Shown: positions 35,955-45,778 of the stretch, piece after piece | Position numbering within the stretch: the stretch's first letter is position 1 | Layout of the letters: each line of letters starts with the position of its first letter | NCBI GenBank assembly: GCA_033675265.1 | Contig: JAUJYZ010000967.1 | Coordinates: 658,710-722,709 of the forward strand | Direction: 5' to 3' | Length of the DNA stretch: 64,000 bases | From: Actinostola sp. cb2023 | Taxonomy: Eukaryota > Cnidaria > Anthozoa > Actiniaria > Actinostolidae | The notes under the pieces: model-generated | Databases searched by the model: none | What the model was told of the DNA's origin: nothing | What the model saw: the letters and a program-made list of their open reading frames with translations, nothing else | Position numbers and translations under genes: made by a program

Positions 35955-36218
35955 GTGCGGACACACGGTGCAACATTGCGCGCAACATTGCTGGCAATTT
36001 TGTTGCAACGTGTGTCCACCTCTGCAACATGTTGCGCGCAATTGACTAGCGCGCGCTGCTAATGCGACGTAATTTGTTGCTCGTAATGTTGCAGAAGTAG
36101 GACTCGATTCTACTTTTGCAACATTGCGCGCAACATGTTGCAGAGGTGGACACACGCTGCAACATTACGTGTTGCGAGCAATGTTGCGCGCAATGTTGCA
36201 CCGTGTGTCCGGCCCTTA
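35955..36218. mobile_element. MITE with GGACACACGGTGCAAC ends
   Basis: Inverted ends GGACACACGGTGCAACATTG and its complement. The interior repeats GCAACATTGCGCGCAACA motifs in both orientations. No coding sequence. Confidence 0.75.
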
Positions 36219-36535
36219 AATGTCTCTAATATCGATCGTCTGTTGTCCATATTCTAAGGGACAATATACCAACGCCTTAAATCTCTCTAATATCGATCGT
36301 CTGTTGTCCATATTCTAAGGGACAATATACCAACGCCTTAAAATCTCTCTAATATCGATCGTCTGTTGTCCATATTCTAAGGGACAATATACCAACGCCT
36401 TAAATCTCTCTAATATCGATCGTCTGTTGTCCATATTCTAAGGGACAATATACCAACGCCTTAAATCTCTCTAATATCGATCGTCTGTTGTCCATATTCT
36501 AAGGGACAATATACCAACGCCTTAAATGTCTCTCT
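36219..36535. repeat. 61-bp minisatellite, five units
   Basis: Units contain CTCTAATATCGATCGTCTGT and AAGGGACAATATACCAACGC. Spacing is 61-62 bp and identity is near 100%. Confidence 0.95.
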
Positions 36536-36579
36536 ATAGCGCCCACCCTCGGCGACTATAGTTACAATTCACCTTACTG

Positions 36580-36990
36580 GAGAAGCCTATTCCTTATTTG
36601 GTAACCCTATTCCTTATTTGGTAACCCTATTCCTTACATGGTAACCATATTCCTTACTTGGTAACCAAATTCCTTATATGGTAACCCTATTCCTTATTTG
36701 GTAACCCTATTCCTTATTTGGTAACCCTATTCCTTATTTGGTAACCCTATTCCTTATTTGGTAACCCTATTCCTTATTTGGTAACCCTATTCCTTATTTG
36801 GTAACTCTATTCCTTATTTGGTAACCCTATTCCTTATATGGCAACCCTATTCCTTATTTGGTAACCCTATTCCTTATTTGGTAACCCTATTCCTTATATG
36901 GTAGCCCTATTCCTTATTTGGTAACTCTATTCCTTATTTGGTAACCCTATTCCTTATATGGCAACCCTATTCCTTATTTGGTAACGACAT
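36580..36990. repeat. 20-bp minisatellite, about 20 units
   Basis: Unit CCTATTCCTTATTTGGTAAC with scattered substitutions (ATATG, GCAAC, GTAGC). Confidence 0.95.
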
Positions 36991-37547
36991 TCCATATTGA
37001 ATAATTTTGAATAATTATTTGACACTGAAATTATGTAAGAGTTTAATTAATTCAAAGTGTCTCTGGGCTGAAAAGTTTTCCAGAGTCAAGAAACATCACA
37101 TCGGCACTGAAATCCTGGACTTTCCAATTCATCTTTTTCCTGAAATGAATTAAAATCAAGAACACTTGCTTTGAAATCAAATCTACTGATGTGTTTTTTG
37201 TTTGTTTTGTTTTTTAATATAACGGCTTTTATTAATGAAATGTTCACTTTACAATTTACAACTTGTAACTAACTGAGGTGTTAGCTACTGGTAGAAAAAC
37301 GATTTGAAGGAAACTAATATATAGAAACCAATCAAAGCAAGGCTTGGACCAGGCTGGCAATTACAGGACTGGCTCATTTTGGAAGTAATAGTTTAATAAT
37401 CAGTTTTATAGCGCATTTTCCATATGACAAGATGATGAAATGCGCTTTACAAGACAATAAATAAAATACAAATCTCATAAACAGTATAAAAGTATAATTA
37501 TCTTAAAATATTATATTATACGATATGCAAACTGATAGTAAGACTGA
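36991..37547. other. Probable ODC 3' UTR and dispersed repeat
   Basis: 37390-37470 (GTTTTATAGCGCATTTTCCA, ATGCGCTTTACAAGACAATA) looks like a common dispersed invertebrate repeat. No coding sequence. Confidence 0.35.
37228..37233 (-). terminator. Candidate poly(A) signal for ODC
   Basis: AATAAA on the minus strand, about 480 bp after the ODC stop. The nearest such signal that I see. Confidence 0.35.
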
Positions 37548-37699
37548 TACACTCATTTCGATAAAGTTAGTCACCCGAAAAGCTTCGAAGGTGAGACCAA
37601 GAAGGACCATGGGTACATACATTTTAACCAACCCAGGATCCTCATCGGTCTCACCTTCGAAGCTTTACGGATGACTAACTTTATCGAAATGAGTGTATA
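37548..37699. repeat. Foldback just after the ODC stop
   Basis: TACACTCATTTCGATAAAGT and its complement, with arms of about 50 bp including AAGCTTCGAAGGTGAGACC. It would form a strong hairpin in the ODC 3' UTR. Confidence 0.75.
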
Positions 37700-37716
37700 C
37701 AGCCATGCAACCGTAC

Positions 37717-40700
37717 CTACCATGTTTCCAGTGTTATGTGGTAATACTTGTATCTCTCAGCACTAAAACCATTAAAATTACTGGATGTTGCACTTGTGTA
37801 GGCGCCAAAATTGTCAAAGTACAACCAGTCACCAACAGACAACTACAAGAAATTAATATTGAGATTGTTGCTTTCAGAGCACGACAATTGTCGATTGTCA
37901 TGCATGAAGAAATGGTACTCATACATTAGCATGGCATCCGTCTCATGTACCCATAATGACCATCTACTGCACGTAACCCTGAAGAAACTACTCACTGTAT
38001 GTAGTAACTTACCTTTGGTAGCCGACTGTCCCGATTTACAAAGTCATTTCCATCGCAACTGTGGCCACAGATGCTTGATGGGTAATTGGCTTCTGATGAT
38101 TTGTTTATTGTTAGCGGTTTGAATTTGACATCGGGATTATAGAACACTTCCAAGAAAGAACCGTACACCCCGTCATCGATGTAATACATGAAACCCTGTG
38201 TAACAAAGAGAAACAACTTGAGATGGAGGAGCCCACACAACACACTGGTAATATCATCCATCTCAACTCACATTGTCAGGGTCATCCTCGTTACTACTCA
38301 CATCGTCAGGGTCATCCTCGTTACTACTCACATTGTCAGGGTCATCCTCGTTACTACTCACATCGTCAGGGTCATCCTCATTACTACTCACATTGTCAGG
38401 GTCATCCTCGTTACTACTCACATTGTCAGGGTCATCCTCGTTACTACTCACATTGTCAGGGTCATCCTCGTTACTACTCACATTGTCAGGGTCATCCTCG
38501 TTACTACTCACATCGTCAGGGTCATCCTCGTTACTACTCACATCGTCAGGGTCATCCTCGTTACTACTCACATTGTCAGGGTCATCCTCGTTACTACTCA
38601 CATCGTCAGGGTCATCCTCGTTACTACTCACATCGTCAGGGTCATCGTTGTTACTACTCACATTGTCAGGGTCATCGTTGTTACTACTCACATCGTCAGG
38701 GTCATCCTCGTTACTACTCACATCGTCAGGGTCATCGTTGTTACTACTCACATTGTCAGGGTCATCCTCGTTACTACTCACATTGTCAGGGTAATCCTCG
38801 TTACTACTCACATTGTCAGGGTCATCCTCGTTACTACTCACATCGTCAGGGTCATCCTCGTTACTACTCACATCGTCAGGGTCATCGTTGTTACTACTCA
38901 CATTGTCAGGGTCATCCTTGTTACTACTCACATTGTCAGGGTCATCCTCGTTACTACTCACATTGTCAGGGTCATCCTCGTTACTACTCACATGGTCAGG
39001 GTCATCCTCGTTACTACTCACATCGTCAGGGTCATCCTCGTTACTACTCACATCGTCAGGGTCATCCTCGTTACTGCTCACATCGTCAGGGTCATCCTCG
39101 TTACTACTCACATTGTCAGGGTCATCCTCGTTACTACTCACATTGTCAGGGTCATCCTCGTTACTACTTACATCGTCAGGGTCATCGTTGTTACTACTCA
39201 CATTGTCAGGGTCATCCTCGTTACTACTCACATCGTCAGGGTCATCCTCGTTACTACTCACATCGTCAGGGTCATCCTCGTTACTACTCACATTGTCAGG
39301 GTCATCCTCGTTACTACTCACATTGTCAGGGTCATCCTCGTTACTACTCACATCGTCAGGGTCATCGTTGTTACTACTCACATTGTCAGGGTCATCCTCG
39401 TTACTACTCACATTGTCAGGGTCATCCTCGTTACTACTCACATTGTCAGGGTCATCCTCGTTACTACTCACATTGTCAGGGTCATCCTTGTTACTACTCA
39501 CATTGTCAGGGTCATCCTCGTTACTACTCACATTGTCAGGGTCATCGTTGTTACTACTCACATTGTCAGGGTCAGCCTCGTTACTACTCACATTGTCAGG
39601 GTCATCCTCGTTACTACTCACATTGTCAGGGTCATCCTCGTTACTACTCACATCGTCAGGGTCATCCTCGTTACTACTCACATTGTCAGGGTCATCCTCG
39701 TTACTACTCACATTGTCAGGGTCATCCTCGTTACTACTCACATCGTCAGGGTCATCCTCGTTACTACTCACATCCTCAGGGTCATCCTCGTTACTACTCA
39801 CATTGTCAGGGTCATCCTCGTTACTACTCACATTGTCAGGGTCATCGTTGTTACTACTCACATTGTCAGGGTCATCCTCGTTACTACTCACATCCTCAGG
39901 GTCATCCTCGTTACTACTCACATTGTCAGGGTCATCCTCGTTACTACTCACATCCTCAGGGTCATCCTCGTTACTACTCACATTGTCAGGGTCATCCTCG
40001 TTACTACTCACATTGTCAGGGTCATCCTCGTTACTACTCACATTGTCAGGGTCATCCTCGTTACTACTCACATTGTCAGGGTCATCCTCGTTACTACTCA
40101 CATTGTCAGGGTCATCCTCGTAACTACTCACATCGTCAGGGTCATCCTCGTTACTACTCACATCGTCAGGATCATCCTCGTTACTACTCACATCGTCAGG
40201 GTCATCCTCGTTACTACTCACATTGTCAGGGTCATCCTCGTTACTACTCACATTGTCAGGGTCATCCTCGTTACTACTCACATTGTCAGGGTCATCCTCG
40301 TAACTACTCACATTGTCAGGGTCATCCTCGTAACTACTCATATTGTCAGGGTCATCCTTGTTACTACTCACATTGTCAGGGTCATCCTCGTTACTACTCA
40401 CATTGTCAGGGTCATCCTCGTAACTACTCACATTGTCAGGGTCATCCTCGTAACTACTCATATTGTCAGGGTCATCCTTGTTACTACTCACATTGTCAGG
40501 GTCATCCTCGTTACTACTCACATTGTCAGGGTCATCCTCGTTACTACTCACATTGTCAGGGTCATCCTCGTTACTACTCACATTGTCAGGGTCATCCTCG
40601 TTACTACTCACATTGTCAGGGTCATCCTCGTTACTACTCACATTGTCAGGGTCATCCTCGTTACTACTCACATTGTCAGAGTCATCGTTTGTTACTACTC

Positions 40701-43700
40701 ACATTGTCAGGGTCATCCTTGTTACTACTCACATTGTCAGGGTCATCCTCGTTACTACTCACATTGTCAGGGTCATCCTCGTTACTACTCACATTGTCAG
40801 GGTCATCCTCGTTACTACTCACATTGTCAGGGTCATCCTCGTTACTACTCACATTGTCAGGGTCATCGTTGTTACTACTCACATCGTCAGGGTCATCCTC
40901 GTTACTACTCACATCGTCAGGGTCATCCTCGTTACTACTCACATCGTCAGGGTCATCGTTGTTACTACTCACATTGTCAGGGTCATCCTCGTTACTACTC
41001 ACATTGTCAGGGTAATCCTCGTTACTACTCACATTGTCAGGGTCATCCTCGTTACTACTCACATCGTCAGGGTCATCCTCGTTACTACTCACATCGTCAG
41101 GGTCATCGTTGTTACTACTCACATTGTCAGGGTCATCCTTGTTACTACTCACATTGTCAGGGTCATCCTCGTTACTACTCACATTGTCAGGGTCATCCTC
41201 GTTACTACTCACATTGTCAGGGTCATCCTCGTTACTACTCACATCGTCAGGGTCATCCTCGTTACTACTCACATCGTCAGGGTCATCCTCGTTACTACTC
41301 ACATCGTCAGGGTCATCCTCGTTACTACTCACATTGTCAGGGTCATCCTCGTTACTACTCACATTGTCAGGGTCATCCTCGTTACTACTCACATCGTCAG
41401 GGTCATCGTTGTTACTACTCACATTGTCAGGGTCATCCTCGTTACTACTCACATTGTCAGGGTCATCCTCGTAACTACTCACATTGTCAGGGTCATCCTC
41501 GTTACTACTCACATCGTCAGGATCATCCTCGTTACTACTCACATCGTCAGGGTCATCCTCGTTACTATTCACATTGTCAGGGTCATCCTCGTTACTACTC
41601 ACATTGTCAGGGTCATCCTCGTTACTACTCACATTGTCAGGGTCATCCTCGTTACTACTCACATTGTCAGGGTCATCCTCGTAACTACTCACATTGTCAG
41701 GGTCATCCTCGTAACTACTCATATTGTCAGGGTCATCCTTGTTACTACTCACATTGTCAGGGTCATCCTCGTTACTACTCACATTGTCAGGGTCATCCTC
41801 GTAACTACTCACATTGTCAGGGTCATCCTCGTAACTACTCATATTGTCAGGGTCATCCTTGTTACTACTCACATTGTCAGGGTCATCCTCGTTACTACTC
41901 ACATTGTCAGGGTCATCCTCGTTACTACTCACATTGTCAGGGTCATCCTCGTTACTACTCACATTGTCAGGGTCATCCTCGTTACTACTCACATTGTCAG
42001 GGTCATCCTCGTTACTACTCACATTGTCAGGGTCATCCTCGTTACTACTCACATTGTCAGAGTCATCGTTGTTACTACTCACATTGTCAGGGTCATCCTC
42101 GTTACTACTCACATTGTCAGGGTCATCCTCGTTACTACTCACATTGTCAGGGTCATCCTCGTTACTACTCACATCGTCAGGGTCATCCTCGTTACTACTC
42201 ACATTGTCAGGGTTATCCTGGTTACTACTCACATCGTCAGGGTCATCCTCGTTACTACTCACATCGTCAGGGTCATCGTTGTTACTACTCACATTGTCAG
42301 GGTCATCCTCGTTACTACTCACATTGTCAGGGTCATCCTCGTTACTACTCACATTGTCAGGGTCATCCTCATTACTACTCACATTGTCAGGGTCATCCTC
42401 GTTACTACTCACATTGTCAGGGTCATCCTCGTTACTACTCACATTGTCAGGGTCATCGTTGTTACTACTCACATCGTCAGGGTCATCCTCGTTACTACTC
42501 ACATCGTCAGGGTCATCCTCGTTACTACTCACATTGTCAGGGTCATCCTCGTTACTACTCACATCGTCAGGGTCATCCTCGTTACTACTCACATCGTCAG
42601 GGTCATCCTCGTTACTACTCACATCGTCAGGGTCATTCTCGTTACTACTCACATTGTCAGGGTCATCCTCTGTAAATCTCATTGGAGGGTTTTCCACACC
42701 GTGAATTTGTTTCTTGGTTATTTCTTTCACTGCGATGACATTTGTCACTATCGTGAACGGTGAACATGCAAAATAGTTTCCTGGTTCAGCGATGATCTTG
42801 ACTCCAGTAGAGACAGGAAAGTGTTGCTCAAGACTGTGGTTGATCACGTGACACATCTACAAAATAACAACATGATTGGTCAACCTGTGGTGACGGTGGA
42901 AACGTTTGAATTCACACACCTTCTCGAAAAAAGCATTTTGCGATTGTTTTCCAGGGAACCCTCCACCAATGTCCAGAATACTGAAGGAGAACCCCAATTT
43001 CTCCTGTAAAAGAAAACTCATTACAGCTAGTTTATGTAAAGTCGGGGGCGGTTGCATTTGTCTATATGTAGCCGACTTACCGCTTGGTCAAATATGTGTC
43101 TGGAAGATTGAATAGATTTTACAAAGGCCATCTCATTAAAGCAGTAGCTACCGACATGGAAACTGAAACGAATTGTAGATGTCTTTGTTACTCTGTCAAG
43201 TATTTGTAGTGCTGAAACTCCAACAGTTTCACAACTCAATAACTGAAAAGTTCATTCTTGTCACATTTGCTAACGAGTACCTTACGCCAATAACATTCAG
43301 TCCCAGATCCTTGGCCACAGCAAGGATGTCGCTGCAATCTTCAACAGCAGCCCCGAATTTAAACCCATTCTAGAAGATAGAAAACATAAAATGACGCGTG
43401 CGTATAGGACATGATAACATTACGTCGTTTGTGTCGCGTGTTTTCAACTGAAGAAGTCGGTACTGTGGACAATAGAGGCGTTTTTGTACGAGTGGGAAAG
43501 TTACGGTACTGTGCTGCGTCGTATTGAAAGAGTGTGATTGGATGAGATGCATCTGCACTCTTTTTGATTGGTTCATAAAGGAAGCCACTTGAATGCCACG
43601 GTACTGTAAGTAATATACTTACTACGTCATACAAAGCTCCACCTTTAAAGGTAGGACGAAAGCGTATCAGCAACCTGCAATTATAAGATGTTCTTATAAG

Positions 43701-45769
43701 GCTTTGAGGAAATCTGGAGTCAAAGAAAACTTGAGGAAATGTAGGAAAAGTAAACAAAGCAGAGCTTTCATGTCAGACACTAAAGCAAGCAGGAAAATTA
43801 AAGAGCACTGTTTTTGTACATACTCAGCGTTGGGGTACAGTTCTTTGATCTTAAACAACTCTTCTTTGCTATCAAATGTCATCATAGAAACTCCTCGTTT
43901 GGCTGCAAACCTAAACAATAACCATAAAAATGTGTTCACAGGTATGACGCAGAGTATTTCATGGTATTGTAATATTCCACTATTACCTGATATAAGAAGG
44001 CTTTTTACAAGGATGTGCATAGATGATGTCGCTTGGTTTGGATCCAACACTAAGAGCTAATTCTATTTCTGACTGGCAAAACGTAAGCATAAAATGGCAA
44101 AATCAACGTCGGGCTTATACATAGTTGACCATGAGAAACTTGGTGCTATTTTAAACTTATTATTCTGAAGCACAAGGAGTCACATGCAGCATGGTCCACA
44201 CGCAACCTCTAGTTCTGTTATCCCTCAACCTCGTTGCCTACCGGTCAACAGACAACAGGTAACCCACTGAGACAGGAAATTATAACCATTCACTGATACA
44301 TACCTTACTGGCACAATCAAACCCAGTTCCCAACAGGTATAGTTGACGGACAAGTACTGGGTCTGGATTAACTTTGACAGCTGAAAGCGACAAAGTGATG
44401 TTATACTGACTTGATAAGCGTGCAACGTGTAAAGGTTCAGTGCTCGAGACCAAATGTTTAAAGTATTTTCTGGTGAGAAACGTTCTTAATGTATTAACAA
44501 AAATGTGATAATTTCAAGAAAAATTCTTACCAAAGAAAGAGCGAATTCTGGGAAGAAGCTCACACCACTAAAGATGAAAAATGTTCTTATTGTGGTACTA
44601 ATCAAAACATAGTAATTGATTGCAAACACTAAAACAGTGAAAGAGTACTAAATAGCACCAATGAAACAATGGAACCGTTTTAGTGTTTGCACTCTAATAG
44701 AGAATGGTTTTGAAACCCAGCAAACATCATTGTTCTACGTCGTATTTTTGTGATTGTTTGTCAACCTTCGGTGACACTGCAATGAAGCAAAGCATTTTTT
44801 GGTATCACGATGAAAAGTTCCTAGAAGTACCTGGAAGTATTACTGATAGTAGTGTAGTCATAATTAATTGTGTTGGTTCTAGTATTATCTTTCTGTATAT
44901 ATATGTTCTTGCTGTGGTACTATAACTAGAAGTAGTACCGGTAGTAGTCTAGTCATAATTGTGCTGGTTCTAGTAGTACCCTTCTGTATATAGTGATATG
45001 TTCTTGCTGTGGTACTATAACCAGAAGTAGTACTGGTAGTAGTCTAGTCATAATTGTGCTGGTTCTAGTAGTACCCTTCTGTATATAGTGATATGTTCTT
45101 GTTGTGCTACTATAAACATAGGTAGTACTGGTAGTAGTCTAGTCATAATTGTGCTGGTTCTAGTAGTACCCTTCTGTATATAGTGATATGTTCTTGTTGT
45201 GCTACTATAACCATAGGTAGTACTGGTAGTAGTCTAGTCATAATTGTGCTGGTTCTAGTAGTACCTTTCTGTATATAGTGATATGTTCTTGTTGTGGTAC
45301 TATAACCATAGGTAGTACTGCATGGTAGTAGTGAAGTCATAATTGTGTTGGTTCTAATATTACCTTTCTGTATATAGTGATATGTTCTTGTTGTGGTACT
45401 ATAACCATAAGTAGTACTGGTAGTAGTCTAGTCATAATTGTGTTGGTTCTAGTATTACCTTTCTGTATATAGTGATATGTTCTTGTTGTGGTACTATAAC
45501 GAGAAGTAGTACTGGTAGTAGTGTAGTCATAATTGTGTTGGTTCTAGTATTACCTTTCTGTATATAGTGATAGTTCTCTCCATATTCATCATATAAAATC
45601 CATCGTCCTTTTCCTTTGAAAATACAGACCATAACAGTTTCTAGCGACGATGACATTATTGGAAACACTTGACATGCATGATGTTCATTTACCTCTCTTT
45701 CAGTGTTTGTGATGACATAATCCATCAGGTTTTCAAATGGAACATTTTCTTTAGTGACAATAAGTTTTC
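37717..45769 (-). CDS. ODC1-like: Ornithine decarboxylase (PLP-dependent, fold III), 5' end beyond window
   Basis: ODC makes putrescine from ornithine, the first step of polyamine synthesis, as a cytosolic dimer. Twelve coding exons, all with compatible phases: 45769-45693, 44567-44531, 44380-44304, 44072-43987, 43910-43824, 43674-43623, 43369-43281, 43162-43081, 43003-42920, 42856-42653, 38195-38013 and 37842-37717 (stop TAG). Visible active-site elements: FFAVKVNPDP (PLP lysine), GTGFDCASKSE, IIYAHPCK, MMTFDSKEEL (antizyme-binding region), SFHVGS, LDIGGGFPG, AEPG, DDGVYGSF, SCDGND (catalytic Cys) and FGAYT. The Arg of EPGRY, which normally holds PLP phosphate, is Asn (EPGNYF). The C-terminus stops at YYHITLETW, so there is no vertebrate-type PEST tail. 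The FYV-DLG segment before WCELLPR was not found. The donor of exon 43369-43281 is weak (AAG|GTACTC), but it restores the expected GVSFHVGS. Confidence 0.9.
38264..42670 (-). repeat. 30-bp splice-donor minisatellite in ODC, 146 full units
   Basis: Counting 30-bp periods gives 80 units (38281-40680), one 31-bp unit (40681-40711) and 65 units (40712-42661), with partial units at both ends. On the ODC strand each unit reads GTGAGTAGTAACGAG followed by GATGACCCTGACAAT, so it carries the exon end and its 5' splice site (AAT or GAT, then GTGAGT). The partial unit nearest the exon is coding (TEDDPDN). All units upstream of 40690 are in the ODC frame and would encode VSSNEDDPDN. A 1-bp insertion near 40689 shifts the frame and creates a stop at 40682-40684. 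Variants: a few units have GTAAGT (39171), GTGAGC (39066) or GTGAAT, and four lose the GT (ATGAGT near 40340, 40460, 41720 and 41840). The acceptor is at 38196-38198 (TTTCTCTTTGTTACACAG). The long frames on the plus strand are by-products. Confidence 0.95.
42647..42652 (-). other. First 5' splice site of the donor array
   Basis: GACAAT|GTGAGT directly after the exon encoding ...MRFTEDDPDN, phase 0. Joining it to the acceptor at 38196-38198 gives EDDPDN-GFMYYIDDGVYGSF, which aligns without gap to the ODC family around FMYYVNDGVYGSF. Confidence 0.7.
44621..44690. repeat. Short inverted repeat in an ODC intron
   Basis: TGCAAACACTAAAAC and GTTTTAGTGTTTGCA flank about 40 bp. Small MITE. Confidence 0.7.
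44831..45592. repeat. 95-bp minisatellite in an ODC intron, about 8 units
   Basis: Period 95 bp (one unit 99, one 91). Units share GGTTCTAGTAGTACCCTTCT, TATATAGTGATATGTTCTTG and AGTACTGGTAGTAGTCTAGT. On the minus strand it runs directly out of the short dispersed element at 45598-45641. Confidence 0.92.
45598..45641 (-). repeat. Short dispersed element abutting a minisatellite (copy 2)
   Basis: Minus-strand AAACTGTTATG, GTCTGTATTTTC and AAAGGAAAAGGACGATGGAT, as at 10691-10735. The tandem array follows on the same side in both copies. Confidence 0.6.
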
Positions 45770-45778
45770 CTGAAAGAG
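45770..45778 (-). other. 3' splice site next to the acceptor array
   Basis: CTCTTTCAG precedes GAAAACTTATTGTCACTAAA. The exon then encodes KLIVTKENVPFENLMDYVIT and NTERE, fitting the N-terminal region of ODC before the FYV-DLG strand, and ends at GAG|GTAAAT (45693). The exon needs one base from the previous exon, which lies beyond the window. Confidence 0.6.

Noticed and set aside
36580..36990. Telomere-like GTAACCCTA repeat
   Set aside because: The unit is 20 bp (CCTATTCCTTATTTGGTAAC) and does not contain tandem TTAGGG or TTAGG. It is an ordinary minisatellite.
38013..38195. Reading the decapeptide array as a fully translated insert within ODC
   Set aside because: A stop after the 1-bp insertion and a good donor/acceptor pair around the array make removal as an intron more likely. 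Partial inclusion remains possible and is listed as a finding.
38188..42675. Plus-strand frames of 1495, 930 and 766 codons with repeats of TTHIVRVILV, YYSHCQGHPR or SGSSSLLL
   Set aside because: All three plus frames of the 30-bp unit are stop-free, so these are automatic by-products. The biology (ODC exons, splice sites) is on the minus strand.
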